A stretch of 64,000 nt of DNA, taken from assembly GCF_016919725.2 (NCBI RefSeq), contig NZ_JAJERH010000008.1, positions 29,449-93,448 on the forward strand, given 5' to 3'. The position numbers were made by a program, and so were the translations under genes. Positions 17,316 through 25,705 of this stretch are shown here, one piece after another. The notes under the pieces were generated by a model. It saw only the letters and a program-made list of their open reading frames with translations, did not search any database and had not been told where the DNA came from. Numbering within the stretch: the first letter of the stretch is position 1; the number at the start of each line of letters is the position of its first letter. This stretch comes from Virgibacillus sp. AGTR. GTDB lineage: Bacteria > Bacillota > Bacilli > Bacillales > Amphibacillaceae.

Positions 17316-18302
17316 GTGACCAAAGAAGTCTATGATGTTACTATCATCGGCGCAGGTCCCGTAGGTTTATTCACAGCCTTCTATGGCGGTATGCGTCAGG
17401 CAAGTGTTAAAATAATTGAAAGTTTACCACACACTGGCGGGCAATTAACTGCTCTATATCCAGAGAAATATATATATGATGTTGCTGGTTTCCCTAAGGT
17501 TAGAGCACAGGAATTAGTAGATAACTTAGAGGAACAAGCAAACTTATTCGATCCAGAAATTGTTTTAGAACAGGCAATCGAAAATGTAGAAAGGCTTAAA
17601 GATGGAACGTTCAAATTAACATCCAATAAAAAGGAAGTACATTATACAAAGACGATCATTATTACAGCAGGAAACGGAGCTTTTCAGCCTCGACGTTTAG
17701 ACATAGATCAATGCGATAAATTTGAAAACATTAATCTCCATTACCATGTTAAAGATATGAACCAATATAAGGGTCAACGTGTTGTCTTACTTGGAGGTGG
17801 AGACTCAGCTGTTGATTGGGCGCTTATGCTAGAACCGATTGCCGAAAAGGTAACTCTTGTGCATCGTCGTGATAAATTCCGAGCCCATGAACACAGTGTG
17901 GAAAAGCTTTATGCATCGAACGTAGAAATCCTAACACCGTTTGTACCATCAAATATCGTTGCAAATGAGCGTATTGAACAAGTCGTTTTGGAAGAAGTAA
18001 AAGGTGACCGAGAAATCACATTGGATGTCGATGCCGTTTTATGCAATTATGGATTTGTTTCTACACTAGGACCAATTAAAGACTGGGGACTCGAAATTGA
18101 AAAGAATAGTATCGTAGTAAATTCAAAAATGGAAACCAATATACCAGGGATTTATGCTGCTGGAGATATTTGCACATACGTTGGAAAAGTGAAACTCATT
18201 GCAACTGGATTTGGCGAAGGTCCTACGGCTATAAATAATGCAAAACAATATATTGATCCGAAAGCCAGAATTCAACCAAAACACTCAACTAGCATGTTTT
18301 AA
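17316..18302 (+). CDS. yumC: Ferredoxin/flavodoxin-NADP+ reductase, YumC type
   Basis: Thioredoxin-reductase-like FNR of 328 residues that moves electrons between NADPH and ferredoxin or flavodoxin. FAD site [26 protein letters not shown] site [26 protein letters not shown], and FAD-binding GIYAAGDIC. It has no redox CxxC, which separates it from thioredoxin reductase. GTG 17316 is chosen because GGAGGG lies 7 bases upstream; an in-frame GTG at 17301 overlaps that site. It faces the IscA-like gene across a shared terminator. Confidence 0.93.
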   Translation: MTKEVYDVTIIGAGPVGLFTAFYGGMRQASVKIIESLPHTGGQLTALYPEKYIYDVAGFPKVRAQELVDNLEEQANLFDPEIVLEQAIENVERLKDGTFKLTSNKKEVHYTKTIIITAGNGAFQPRRLDIDQCDKFENINLHYHVKDMNQYKGQRVVLLGGGDSAVDWALMLEPIAEKVTLVHRRDKFRAHEHSVEKLYASNVEILTPFVPSNIVANERIEQVVLEEVKGDREITLDVDAVLCNYGFVSTLGPIKDWGLEIEKNSIVVNSKMETNIPGIYAAGDICTYVGKVKLIATGFGEGPTAINNAKQYIDPKARIQPKHSTSMF

Positions 18303-18328
18303 GATACTAACTATAGATAGATATAAAT

Positions 18329-18364
18329 AATAGCTGAAGCAACTTATTGCTTCAGCTATTTTTC
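18329..18364. terminator. Bidirectional terminator yumC / yutM
   Basis: AATAGCTGAAGCAA and TTGCTTCAGCTATT form a 14-bp perfect stem (18329-18360) with T5 on the plus strand, between two convergent genes. Confidence 0.92.
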
Positions 18365-18720
18365 TAACAATCGCCAGGCGCGCCTGCCTTATCTTTTGTT
18401 CTAAAAGATGATCCACAACCACAAGATACGATAGCGTTCGGGTTATCAATACTAAATCCGCCACCCATCATATTTTGTTTGAAATCAATCGTTGTTCCTT
18501 CAATTATAGGAATATCCTGATTATTGAGAACAACTGGTATTCCATTAATTTCTTTCGTTGTATCTAACTCTTCATTTATTTCGTATTCAAAACCTAGTGA
18601 ATAGGATAACCCACTACATCCGCCACCTTTTACACCAAAGCGCAAATAGGCACCATCAGACTCTTCTTTCATCATATTTTGAATCTGCTTACTAGCATGA
18701 TCGGTAATATTAATAGCCAT
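18364..18720 (-). CDS. yutM: Iron-sulfur cluster assembly accessory protein, IscA/HesB type
   Basis: A-type carrier of 118 residues. The three conserved cysteines are Cys35 (GGCSG), Cys100 and Cys102 (SCGCG) near the C-terminus, which bind iron or a transferable cluster. A short tail ending in an extra Cys118 follows. GGGAGG lies upstream of the ATG. It sits 80 bases after dapF on the same strand and may be co-transcribed with yuzD-dapF. NifU-like yutI and a SufR-like regulator lie nearby. Confidence 0.95.
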   Translation of the reverse strand: MAINITDHASKQIQNMMKEESDGAYLRFGVKGGGCSGLSYSLGFEYEINEELDTTKEINGIPVVLNNQDIPIIEGTTIDFKQNMMGGGFSIDNPNAIVSCGCGSSFRTKDKAGAPGDC

Positions 18721-18799
18721 CTCATGGACCTCCCTTTAAGATGATTGCTTATCTTCTTTAAGTATACAAAGTCCTTGAATAGGATTCAACTGATGATAC

Positions 18800-19657
18800 T
18801 CAATCGTCATAGTAATAATCTCCTGTAGCTATAACTTCTGCTCCTCCAGTCATCCAGACATAGCCCTGATCATCCCATTTAATAAACAAATCGCCGCCTG
18901 GTAAATGAACAGTTATTTGTTCATTACGGTTAACCAAATCATTCAACGCGGCTGCAACTACTGCCGCACAAGCACCAGTACCACAAGCCTGTGTAATACC
19001 AGACCCTCTCTCCCATACACAAAAATTTATTTCAGTAGGAGTAAGCACCTCAATAAATTCTACATTTATCCCCTGTGGGAACCGTTTGTCCTTTTCAATT
19101 GATGGTCCTAATTCTACTAAAGGGGCATCATCAATATTGTCAACAACAAAAACAGCATGCGGGTTGCCCATAGATACCGCTGTTACTTTAAGCTGCTGAT
19201 CCATTATTTTAAATTGTTCTGCTACTACTTTTTCTGTTTCACTGCCTATCATTGGAATGTCCGCTCGGTTAAGCTGTGGCTTCCCCATGTTAATTGTTAC
19301 AAGCTGCACATTATCATTCTGTATTTGAACCTCTGCCTCTACAATATTAGCTTTCGTTTCTATTTGAAATTGAGTGACATCAACAATTCCATGTTCATAG
19401 GCATACTTCGCAGCACACCTTAATCCATTACCACAACTCTGCCCTTCTGAACCATCCTTATTAAATATCCGCATACCTAGTGCCGCTCTTTCACTGGGAT
19501 GAATTAAAATGATACCATCAGACCCTATTCCTGTGTTCATATTAGATACGCTTTGCGCTAATGCTGGCAGCATTGCTTCCTCTAATTTATGCTGGAATAA
19601 ATCAATATATATATAGCTATTTCCAAGTCCATGCATCTTCGTAAAAGGGATTTTCAT
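18800..19657 (-). CDS. dapF: Diaminopimelate epimerase
   Basis: Interconverts LL- and meso-diaminopimelate for lysine and peptidoglycan synthesis. 285 residues, normal. N-terminal FTKMHGLGNSYIYID, first catalytic Cys at 75 in GQSCGNGLR, second in the QACGTGACA motif near 223. ATG 19657 follows GAGGAAACG; a longer open frame to 19714 would overlap the end of yuzD and has no ribosome site. It lies 16 bases after yuzD and is likely in one operon with it. Confidence 0.96.
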   Translation of the reverse strand: MKIPFTKMHGLGNSYIYIDLFQHKLEEAMLPALAQSVSNMNTGIGSDGIILIHPSERAALGMRIFNKDGSEGQSCGNGLRCAAKYAYEHGIVDVTQFQIETKANIVEAEVQIQNDNVQLVTINMGKPQLNRADIPMIGSETEKVVAEQFKIMDQQLKVTAVSMGNPHAVFVVDNIDDAPLVELGPSIEKDKRFPQGINVEFIEVLTPTEINFCVWERGSGITQACGTGACAAVVAAALNDLVNRNEQITVHLPGGDLFIKWDDQGYVWMTGGAEVIATGDYYYDD

Positions 19658-19673
19658 GTTCGTTTCCTCGTTT

Positions 19674-20000
19674 CTATTTATTCTGTAATGGAATGTTATG
19701 TTTATCCAATGCATGATAAACTGTTTTTAACCGCGGTATACCTTCAGCAACCATTTCGTCATTGATCATGACAATGGGATAGAATAAATCATCACGCACT
19801 ATCTTTTCAATAAATGCCTGATGCTTTTCCACATTTGGAGGTTGATCAATATCTATGTATTCATATTTTAGGTGATCATCTATATATTTCCGACCAATAG
19901 CAGCTTGTAGCCATTCATAAGTATCCCTAGAGCCTGGTGCGCCAACACAGCTCGCACAAATCTGTTCTGCCCCATATACCGTTATCTTTATTTGCTTCAT
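19674..20000 (-). CDS. yuzD: YuzD-like protein (DUF1462), thioredoxin fold
   Basis: A 108-residue protein with an N-terminal CASC motif (ITVYGAEQICASCVGAPGS) and DLFYPIVMINDEMVAEG, which looks like the cis-Pro strand of a thioredoxin fold. Matches the YuzD/DUF1462 family. Function unknown; the CxxC suggests redox or cluster chemistry. It is the first gene before dapF, divergent from NifU-like yutI, which strengthens a link with iron-sulfur metabolism but does not prove it. Confidence 0.85.
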   Translation of the reverse strand: MKQIKITVYGAEQICASCVGAPGSRDTYEWLQAAIGRKYIDDHLKYEYIDIDQPPNVEKHQAFIEKIVRDDLFYPIVMINDEMVAEGIPRLKTVYHALDKHNIPLQNK

Positions 20001-20146
20001 CCCATCTAGCCTCCTTTATACGATATCTTTTATTTTACAAAATGTTTATCTAAAGATAAAATAAAAATGATTATCAGTTTCAATTATGCCATAGATTTTT
20101 TGAAGAATCCGTTCTATAATAGATAGAAGAAAGGAGAAGATGGATA

Positions 20147-20371
20147 ATGCGAGACCAAGTACAAGAAGTATTAAATAAATTACGTCCATTCTTGCTACGT
20201 GATGGTGGCGATGTGGAGTTAATCGATGTAGATGAAAACGGCATTGTGCTTCTTCGTCTGATGGGTGCATGCGGGAATTGCCCGAGTTCTACCATTACAT
20301 TAAAGGCTGGGATTGAACGCGCCTTAATGGCCGAAGTACCTGGAGTAACAGAAATAGAGCAAGTATTTTAA
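20147..20371 (+). CDS. yutI: NifU-like scaffold domain protein
   Basis: A 74-residue NifU C-terminal domain (NFU). The CxxC is Cys42-Cys45 (ACGNCPSS), which holds a cluster at a dimer interface for delivery to apoproteins. [17 protein letters not shown] is the family N-terminal helix and strand. AAAGGAG lies 10 bases before the ATG. Monocistronic, with a terminator downstream. Matches B. subtilis YutI in sequence and place. Confidence 0.94.
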   Translation: MRDQVQEVLNKLRPFLLRDGGDVELIDVDENGIVLLRLMGACGNCPSSTITLKAGIERALMAEVPGVTEIEQVF

Positions 20372-20419
20372 AACAAACTAAATCGATAACATAGCTAATA
20401 ATTATATTTTATCCTATAC

Positions 20420-20459
20420 AAAGAAGGCCTCCAACGATAAGGATGCCTTCTTTATTTTT
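20420..20459 (+). terminator. Terminator of yutI
   Basis: AAAGAAGGC (20420-20428) pairs with GCCTTCTTT (20445-20453), followed by ATTTTTG. Confidence 0.85.
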
Positions 20460-20565
20460 GTCTAGGAAATATTGAGCCGCGTCCAGTTCCAGCGCCCAGA
20501 ACTAGATGACTTCACGACTCGCTCCAGTCGCTACATTTCTAATCGAGCGCTTGCGCTTTTGTTCC
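20460..20565 (-). repeat. Interspersed repeat family B, copy 2 (internally deleted)
   Basis: Reverse complement matches both ends of the family B copies at 9964 and 46186 (GATTAGAAATGTAGCGACTGGA ... CTGGACGCGGCTC ... TTTCCTAGAC) but lacks about 65-70 central bases. It carries GCGCAAGCGC near its left end. It directly follows the 2-hydroxyacid dehydrogenase gene. Confidence 0.78.
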
Positions 20566-20573
20566 TATCTATT

Positions 20574-21539
20574 TTACCAAACAGGCGTCTTCGGCTGACC
20601 GCCTGTTAATACAGAAAGCGTATTATCCAAACACAATTTCCACATAGCAGTTCGTGTTTCTGTACTCGCCGAACCAATATGTGGAAGTGCAACAACATTC
20701 TTCAACTGCATTAATGGATGATCAGCATGAATAGGCTCCTCTACAAAGACATCCAATCCAGCTGCCTTTATTTCTCCAGTTACTAAAGCATTCTCTAACG
20801 CTGTTTCATCTACTACTGCACCTCTAGAAATATTAATAAAAATACCAGTATCTTTCATTTTATGAAAGGTAGTCTTATTAAATAATTGCTCCGTTTCACC
20901 AGTTAAAGGCACAACAGATACCACAAAATCTGAATGGTGAAGCAACGTATCGAAATCTGTATAAGTGGCATTTAGCTGTTCTTCCGCTTCAACATTTCTA
21001 GAACGGTTATGGTATAAAACTTCCATTTCAAATCCCTTGGCTCTCCTTGCAATTGCTTGCCCAATTCTTCCCATACCTACAATCCCAATTGTCTTATGGT
21101 GAATATCGGATCCCGCCAATAAATACGGCCCCCAGTTGTCCCACTTATCTTTCCGTATATAATCATTTGCCTCCATAAGCCTTCTTGCAGTGGCCATTAA
21201 CAGGGCAAACCCTAAATCAGCAGTTGTTTCGGTCAGCACATCTGGTGTGTTAGTTACAGCAATATTTCTAGCCTTTGCTGCTTCCATATCAATATTATCG
21301 AAACCTACCGCTAAATTCGCAATTACCTTTAAATGAGGAGCTGCATCTAGCAACTGCTGATTAATCTGTTCGCTTAACATGCAAATTAATCCCTCTGCCT
21401 CTTTTATTTCTCGCAACAACACATTTTCTGGTACTGGGTCATTCTCTTTTTCCCAAAATTTTATACGGAAGCTATTAGTATAAGGGGCGATTAATTCTTC
21501 TGGTATTTTCCGTGTAATATAAATCAATGGTTTCTTCAA
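20574..21539 (-). CDS. D-2-hydroxyacid dehydrogenase (glyoxylate/hydroxypyruvate reductase type)
   Basis: NAD(P)H-dependent dehydrogenase of 321 residues. Substrate domain with NLAVGFDNID, Rossmann GIVGMGRIGQAIARR, catalytic Arg region NISRGAVVDE, Glu in VFVEEP and His in LPHIGSAS. These suit glyoxylate or hydroxypyruvate reductases, but several 2-keto acids are possible. TTG 21539 is chosen because GGAGG lies 7 bases upstream; an upstream in-frame ATG at 21554 overlaps that site. It is followed by repeat B2, and yutH lies directly upstream on the same strand. Confidence 0.88.
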   Translation of the reverse strand: MKKPLIYITRKIPEELIAPYTNSFRIKFWEKENDPVPENVLLREIKEAEGLICMLSEQINQQLLDAAPHLKVIANLAVGFDNIDMEAAKARNIAVTNTPDVLTETTADLGFALLMATARRLMEANDYIRKDKWDNWGPYLLAGSDIHHKTIGIVGMGRIGQAIARRAKGFEMEVLYHNRSRNVEAEEQLNATYTDFDTLLHHSDFVVSVVPLTGETEQLFNKTTFHKMKDTGIFINISRGAVVDETALENALVTGEIKAAGLDVFVEEPIHADHPLMQLKNVVALPHIGSASTETRTAMWKLCLDNTLSVLTGGQPKTPVW

Positions 21540-21574
21540 CGGTATGACCTCCATACGTAATTATGTTCATCATT

Positions 21575-22546
21575 CTATAGCCAGTGTACCACAGGAATTT
21601 GCAGAAGATCACAATCCACCTCTACTTGATTATAAAATTTCCCGAGCTTTTCTTCATATTCTGATTGTGTTTGAAGTAATTGCTTGAATTGCTCGAGTGC
21701 ATCGTCATTTTCAGATGTTAAATTCCATTCCAAAAAATCAAAAATATGAATAGGAAAAAGTAACCTTGCATATATTAAACGCCAGCTAAACACAGATAAT
21801 GGTCTGATCGCTTGATAATCATTTAAAAAATTGGAAGAAATTGCACCTGGATCCTTGTTTAAGATGTGCTGTCTTAAAAATTCAGAAATATCTCTCGATG
21901 GGTGATCATAAACTAATTCCATTGGCCACATAATGGGCTTTATCAGTTGATTTGTATATCTTCGAAAAGCAATCGTTCCCTGATCTACTTCATAAAATCG
22001 CTGTTCCTGTTCACTTTCACGAATATATTGAATTGCATTTTCACTTATACCGATGAAATAAGGAAGTACATCCATTACTAGACGGTAATATGCTGAAGGG
22101 GTTTCACGTGCTCTCTGCTCAAGATGATTCTCTAATGTGTTCACTTTATCGATCCATAATTCCTTCCATTGTCCATAGCTGGAAATAGCCTTTGGTTCAT
22201 ATCCATAAGCATTACCAATCTGATGAAATTCGGCTAGTAATTTTCCATCAGATAGAGTAATCTCTCTATATGAAAGTTTGCCTTGAACAACCATAAGCTG
22301 CGTATCCTGAAAAACTGTAAACCATTCTCCTTGATTATTTGATATTGGAATTGCCATATGTGTATAGTAGTCTTCCGCTAAATAATAAGCTACAACCGCC
22401 TGTTCCATATAAATAATTTCATTGTTATCAATAGAAATGGTAAAATAAACATATTCTCCAGATTTAAAGCATTCTTTGCCGTCAATCCATCTTTTTTCTT
22501 CTGGTTGAATGTTGTAATTTTCATAAAGCCACTTTTCATAAGACAA
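21575..22546 (-). CDS. yutH: Spore coat-associated protein YutH
   Basis: A 323-residue member of the CotS/YutH group, kinase-fold proteins of the spore coat. B. subtilis YutH is of similar length and is found in the outer coat. Recognisable are the N-terminal YEKWLYENYNI, a kinase-like body, and the C-terminal segment RPLSVFSWRLIYARLLFPIHIFD. No clear catalytic motif is visible. TTG 22546 has GGAGGG 6 bases upstream. Divergent from pgpA. Expression in the sporulating mother cell is expected from the family, but I did not identify a SigK promoter. Confidence 0.87.
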   Translation of the reverse strand: MSYEKWLYENYNIQPEEKRWIDGKECFKSGEYVYFTISIDNNEIIYMEQAVVAYYLAEDYYTHMAIPISNNQGEWFTVFQDTQLMVVQGKLSYREITLSDGKLLAEFHQIGNAYGYEPKAISSYGQWKELWIDKVNTLENHLEQRARETPSAYYRLVMDVLPYFIGISENAIQYIRESEQEQRFYEVDQGTIAFRRYTNQLIKPIMWPMELVYDHPSRDISEFLRQHILNKDPGAISSNFLNDYQAIRPLSVFSWRLIYARLLFPIHIFDFLEWNLTSENDDALEQFKQLLQTQSEYEEKLGKFYNQVEVDCDLLQIPVVHWL

Positions 22547-22632
22547 GTAGATCCCTCCTCTGGGCATTTATACTAATTGTATGTTGAAAAGTTACCTTCT
22601 TTACTTAAAACTATAAAAAGAGAGGAAGTTAC

Positions 22633-23139
22633 ATGATGGGTCAAGAGACAAATCAGAGTGAATTAGAAGTTAAAGCTAGACAATGGCTTACTGAACGTGG
22701 AGTGACGATTGATGATATAGCAGAACTCGTTTATTATCTACAGTCTAAGTACCATGATGATTTAACAATAGAAGTTTGCAGACATAATGTTGATCGTGTT
22801 CTAACAAAAAGAGAAGTACAAAATGCCATCCTGACAGGTATTCAATTAGATGTATTAACAGAAAAGAAACAGCTAGAGCAGCCGCTACAAAAAACCATTG
22901 AGGTTGACGAAAGTTTGTATGGTGTAGACGAAATCATTGCATTATCAATCGTCAATGTATATGGCTCAATCGGCTTTACAAATTACGGGTACATTGATAA
23001 ACAAAAGCCTGGCATATTACAAAAATTAAATGATAAATCCTCAGGAGAGTGTCATACGTTTTTGGATGATATTGTAGGTGCAATTGCAGCTGCGGCATCT
23101 AGTCGCTTAGCACATTCCACTGATGAAGAAAGTTACTAG
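22633..23139 (+). CDS. pgpA: Phosphatidylglycerophosphatase A family protein
   Basis: 168-residue protein of the PgpA/YutG type, which removes phosphate from phosphatidylglycerol phosphate. Matches the soluble Bacillus YutG form: EVKARQWLTERGVTIDDIAELVYYLQ, YGSIGFTNYGYIDK and a GECHTFLDDIVGAIAAAASSRLAH C-terminus. GAGAGGAAG lies 5-6 bases before two consecutive ATG codons. It is convergent with yutF across a long bidirectional terminator. Confidence 0.9.
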   Translation: MMGQETNQSELEVKARQWLTERGVTIDDIAELVYYLQSKYHDDLTIEVCRHNVDRVLTKREVQNAILTGIQLDVLTEKKQLEQPLQKTIEVDESLYGVDEIIALSIVNVYGSIGFTNYGYIDKQKPGILQKLNDKSSGECHTFLDDIVGAIAAAASSRLAHSTDEESY

Positions 23140-23276
23140 ATAAAGTGAAACTTCAAACCATACTTTTAACTTAGACTGTCAAGCAGTTCTTCTTATATTA
23201 GAAAAAATCTAGATTAAGCCATCACTTTTAGCATACAAGAAGAGAATAAAAGACGAAGATATCGAAGTCTTATATA

Positions 23277-23323
23277 GTAAACAGAGAGTAGATATACCAT
23301 TGGTTCTTCTACTCTCTGTTTAC
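23277..23323. terminator. Bidirectional terminator pgpA / yutF
   Basis: GTAAACAGAGAGTAG (23277-23291) pairs perfectly with CTACTCTCTGTTTAC (23309-23323). The region before it begins with ATAAAGTGAAACTTCAA, a remnant of the repeat family A start. Confidence 0.85.
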
Positions 23324-24097
23324 TTAAATATGTTGAAGCCATTCATGTAAACTATGCACATAATAGGTCGGCTGGATTTCAAGGTTTGGGTACTCCTTAA
23401 TAGGAGTAACACCAGTAAAAACCATCAATGTATCCATCCCTGCACCTATGCCAGCTCGTATGTCTGTAGCATAATTATCGCCAACCATTAACGCTTCATC
23501 CTTTTTCACTCCTAACACAGTTAGGGCTTCCTCCATAATAATGGATTCTGGCTTACCAATAAAGGTTGGCGCTACTCCAGTACTAACTGTAATTACAGAT
23601 GTCAGTGATCCATTCCCAGGTAATAATCCTCTTTCACTGGGAATCGCTACATCGCCGTTCGTAGAAATAAAAGTAGCGCCATCCCTGACAGCCAAACAAG
23701 CTTTTGCTAGCTTATCATATGAAATGTTCCGGTCAATGCCAACAACTACAAAATCACAATCCTGATCTGTAATAGTCAGTCCTTGCTCTTCTATAGCTTG
23801 ATGTAATCCATCTTCTCCTATAACATAACATCTTGCTTGTTTCTTTCTTGCTTGAATAAACTTTGCTGTAGCTATACTCGTTGTCACTATCTGCTGTGCA
23901 GTTGCAGTAATCCCCATTTTATTTAATTTCGTAGATACATCTTCTTGTGTTTTTGAAGAGTTATTAGTTACGAACACATGTGGAATGTTATTGGTTTTTA
24001 ATGTAGCAATAAATTCTGCAGCCGCTTCAATTGGTTCATTTCCTCGATACATCGTACCGTCTAAATCAATTAAATAGCCTTTATACGCATGTTTCAT
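23324..24097 (-). CDS. yutF: HAD-superfamily phosphatase, NagD/YutF type
   Basis: 257-residue HAD phosphatase of the TIGR01457-like, p-nitrophenylphosphatase group. Nucleophile motif DLDGTMYRG (Asp11, Asp13), motif II FVTNNSSKT, Lys region GKPESIIM, and MVGDNYATDI for magnesium. Such proteins dephosphorylate small sugar or nucleotide phosphates; the substrate here is unknown. The ATG follows AGAAAGAAGGAATATTC. It lies downstream of the SufR-like gene and is orthologous in place to B. subtilis yutF. Confidence 0.9.
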   Translation of the reverse strand: MKHAYKGYLIDLDGTMYRGNEPIEAAAEFIATLKTNNIPHVFVTNNSSKTQEDVSTKLNKMGITATAQQIVTTSIATAKFIQARKKQARCYVIGEDGLHQAIEEQGLTITDQDCDFVVVGIDRNISYDKLAKACLAVRDGATFISTNGDVAIPSERGLLPGNGSLTSVITVSTGVAPTFIGKPESIIMEEALTVLGVKKDEALMVGDNYATDIRAGIGAGMDTLMVFTGVTPIKEYPNLEIQPTYYVHSLHEWLQHI

Positions 24098-24191
24098 GAA
24101 TATTCCTTCTTTCTAAACTAAAAAGTCCAAGCGACCTTGCTCACTCAGACAACGTCTTCTTTATTCAACTGCAGGAGAAAGATATAGTCCT

Positions 24192-24824
24192 TCACCTTTC
24201 TTCCAACTGCTTTATTGTCCACATACAATAAGGTTTTCCATCAGTAATACATGTATGTGAAATAACTTCACAGGTAGAAAAGATGTCTTGATACATTGCT
24301 TTTTCATTTTGACATACTTGTGTATATTTAGAGGATAACGCAGAAATCGGACAATGATAATTTTTCATTTCATAGTGTCCTACATCTACCTTTTTCAATT
24401 CTACCATATATCCATTTCCATCTTGAAACTTAGCCATTTCTTTAACCTTACCATCAAAGTCACTGTCACCTACGAAATCCTCTAGCTGATTCCGTTCCCG
24501 CAGCATTCTTTGCCAAAGTAAATCATCAACCGCTCTCTTACCTTGAAGATACTCAAGATCCTGAAGCAGCTCTAATGGCAGTTTTTCGTTTTGATTTGGG
24601 AATAATCCATGCCCCTTCTCTGTAAGCTCATAAGTAAAATATGGTCTTCCTAGTTTCTGCTTTATACTATTTTTCTTGATAAATCCATCCCGCACTAGAG
24701 ATTGTATATGCTTTCGAACAGCAATTTCCGAAATCGTAAAAAAAGGCAACATATCTGTTATAGTTACTTCATGTCCTTTTTTTATTAACGTCAATAGCTT
24801 TTGCTTCGTAGGTGTTTGTTTCAT
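24192..24824 (-). CDS. SufR-like iron-sulfur transcriptional regulator
   Basis: 210-residue DNA-binding protein. An N-terminal winged helix (about 5-75, with ISEIAVRKHIQSLVRDGFI and GRPYFTYELTEKG) is followed by a ligand domain with cysteines at 158, 171, 185 and 200, giving C-x12-C-x13-C-x14-C, the spacing described for the cluster-binding motif of SufR. Cys192 is extra. SufR proteins sense Fe-S status and repress suf genes. It starts 12 bases after yutE and is probably translated with it. IscA-, NifU- and YuzD-like genes lie 4-6 kb away, consistent with the role. Target genes are not known. Confidence 0.82.
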   Translation of the reverse strand: MKQTPTKQKLLTLIKKGHEVTITDMLPFFTISEIAVRKHIQSLVRDGFIKKNSIKQKLGRPYFTYELTEKGHGLFPNQNEKLPLELLQDLEYLQGKRAVDDLLWQRMLRERNQLEDFVGDSDFDGKVKEMAKFQDGNGYMVELKKVDVGHYEMKNYHCPISALSSKYTQVCQNEKAMYQDIFSTCEVISHTCITDGKPYCMWTIKQLEER

Positions 24825-24836
24825 AACGTATCACCC

Positions 24837-25277
24837 CTATGATTCATTTGAAAAAGCGTTAGCTACTCCTAGTTCATTATCTAAGTACACTCTTATATGT
24901 GCTGAAAATTGTTTATATACATGATAATTAGCTTGAATCGTATGTATTAACTTGTTATGGTCGATGTTTGTATAGTCGGTTACCAACACTTTTCTTAGCT
25001 GTATTAATTCTTTATAAGCAGTTTCCTCATCTTTAGGAAGAACCTGTTCATCTAACAAAATATCGATAATATCGTTATAACTACCTGGATCACGCATAAT
25101 AAATCCATCGATCATCATATTTCCAACATCTAATGTACATTCTATTACTATATGTACAGCTCTTTCCAAACTTAATTTATCGATTAACGTTTCTGGAGCG
25201 TTCATTTTCAATACATTGATGACCTGGTCCATGTATTGAAGCGTCTGCTGAATCTTACTCCTATCTACAAAATACAT
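24837..25277 (-). CDS. yutE: YutE, DUF86/HepT-like HEPN protein without the catalytic His
   Basis: 146-residue all-helical protein of the DUF86 (HepT-like) family. The RNase-type HEPN signature R-x4-6-H-x-Y appears as RKVLVTDY (residues 95-102), where the His is Thr, so ribonuclease activity is doubtful. No MNT nucleotidyltransferase antitoxin is next to it. It forms a two-gene unit with the SufR-like regulator. B. subtilis YutE is the positional counterpart. GGGGGG lies 6 bases before the ATG. Confidence 0.85.
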   Translation of the reverse strand: MYFVDRSKIQQTLQYMDQVINVLKMNAPETLIDKLSLERAVHIVIECTLDVGNMMIDGFIMRDPGSYNDIIDILLDEQVLPKDEETAYKELIQLRKVLVTDYTNIDHNKLIHTIQANYHVYKQFSAHIRVYLDNELGVANAFSNES

Positions 25278-25387
25278 GTAACAACCCCCCCATTATGAAT
25301 TACAATCTTATCATACCATATATTATAGGATTATTGAGCAAAACATGATATAGTTAAGGAAAATGTCAATATTCGGAAAAGAGGGAT

Positions 25388-25660
25388 ATGATGGGAAGTA
25401 AGTATGAATTAATTAAAGATGAAACTGTTACAAAAGAAGTGCGTTATATAAGTTTCATGGGAAAGTTACAGCGTTATGATTTTGCTTTTTTAAAGAATGA
25501 TGATGATCCAAGCAAAACCACCATTATCAATTTGCGTAAAAATCGATTTACAGTAGTAGGAAAAGAGGATTTAAACGATCCAGGAAAGATAGAGCATATC
25601 TTCCATGAGACAGCTATGGAAGCTGATGAAATTCGGAACTTCCTACATGAAGTTCTTTAA
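25388..25660 (+). CDS. DUF3055 family protein
   Basis: 90-residue cytosolic protein recognisable as DUF3055 by VRYISFMG, QRYDFAF, the NRFTVVGKEDLNDPG segment and a C-terminal helix EIRNFLHEVL. The family is restricted to Firmicutes and has no known role. AAGAGGGA precedes two adjacent ATG codons. It begins a plus-strand pair with the amidase 45 bases downstream, divergent from yutE. Confidence 0.8.
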   Translation: MMGSKYELIKDETVTKEVRYISFMGKLQRYDFAFLKNDDDPSKTTIINLRKNRFTVVGKEDLNDPGKIEHIFHETAMEADEIRNFLHEVL

Positions 25661-25705
25661 TTACAGCAAATTTCATGCATAATTTAAATACGAGGAGAAT
25701 GAAGG

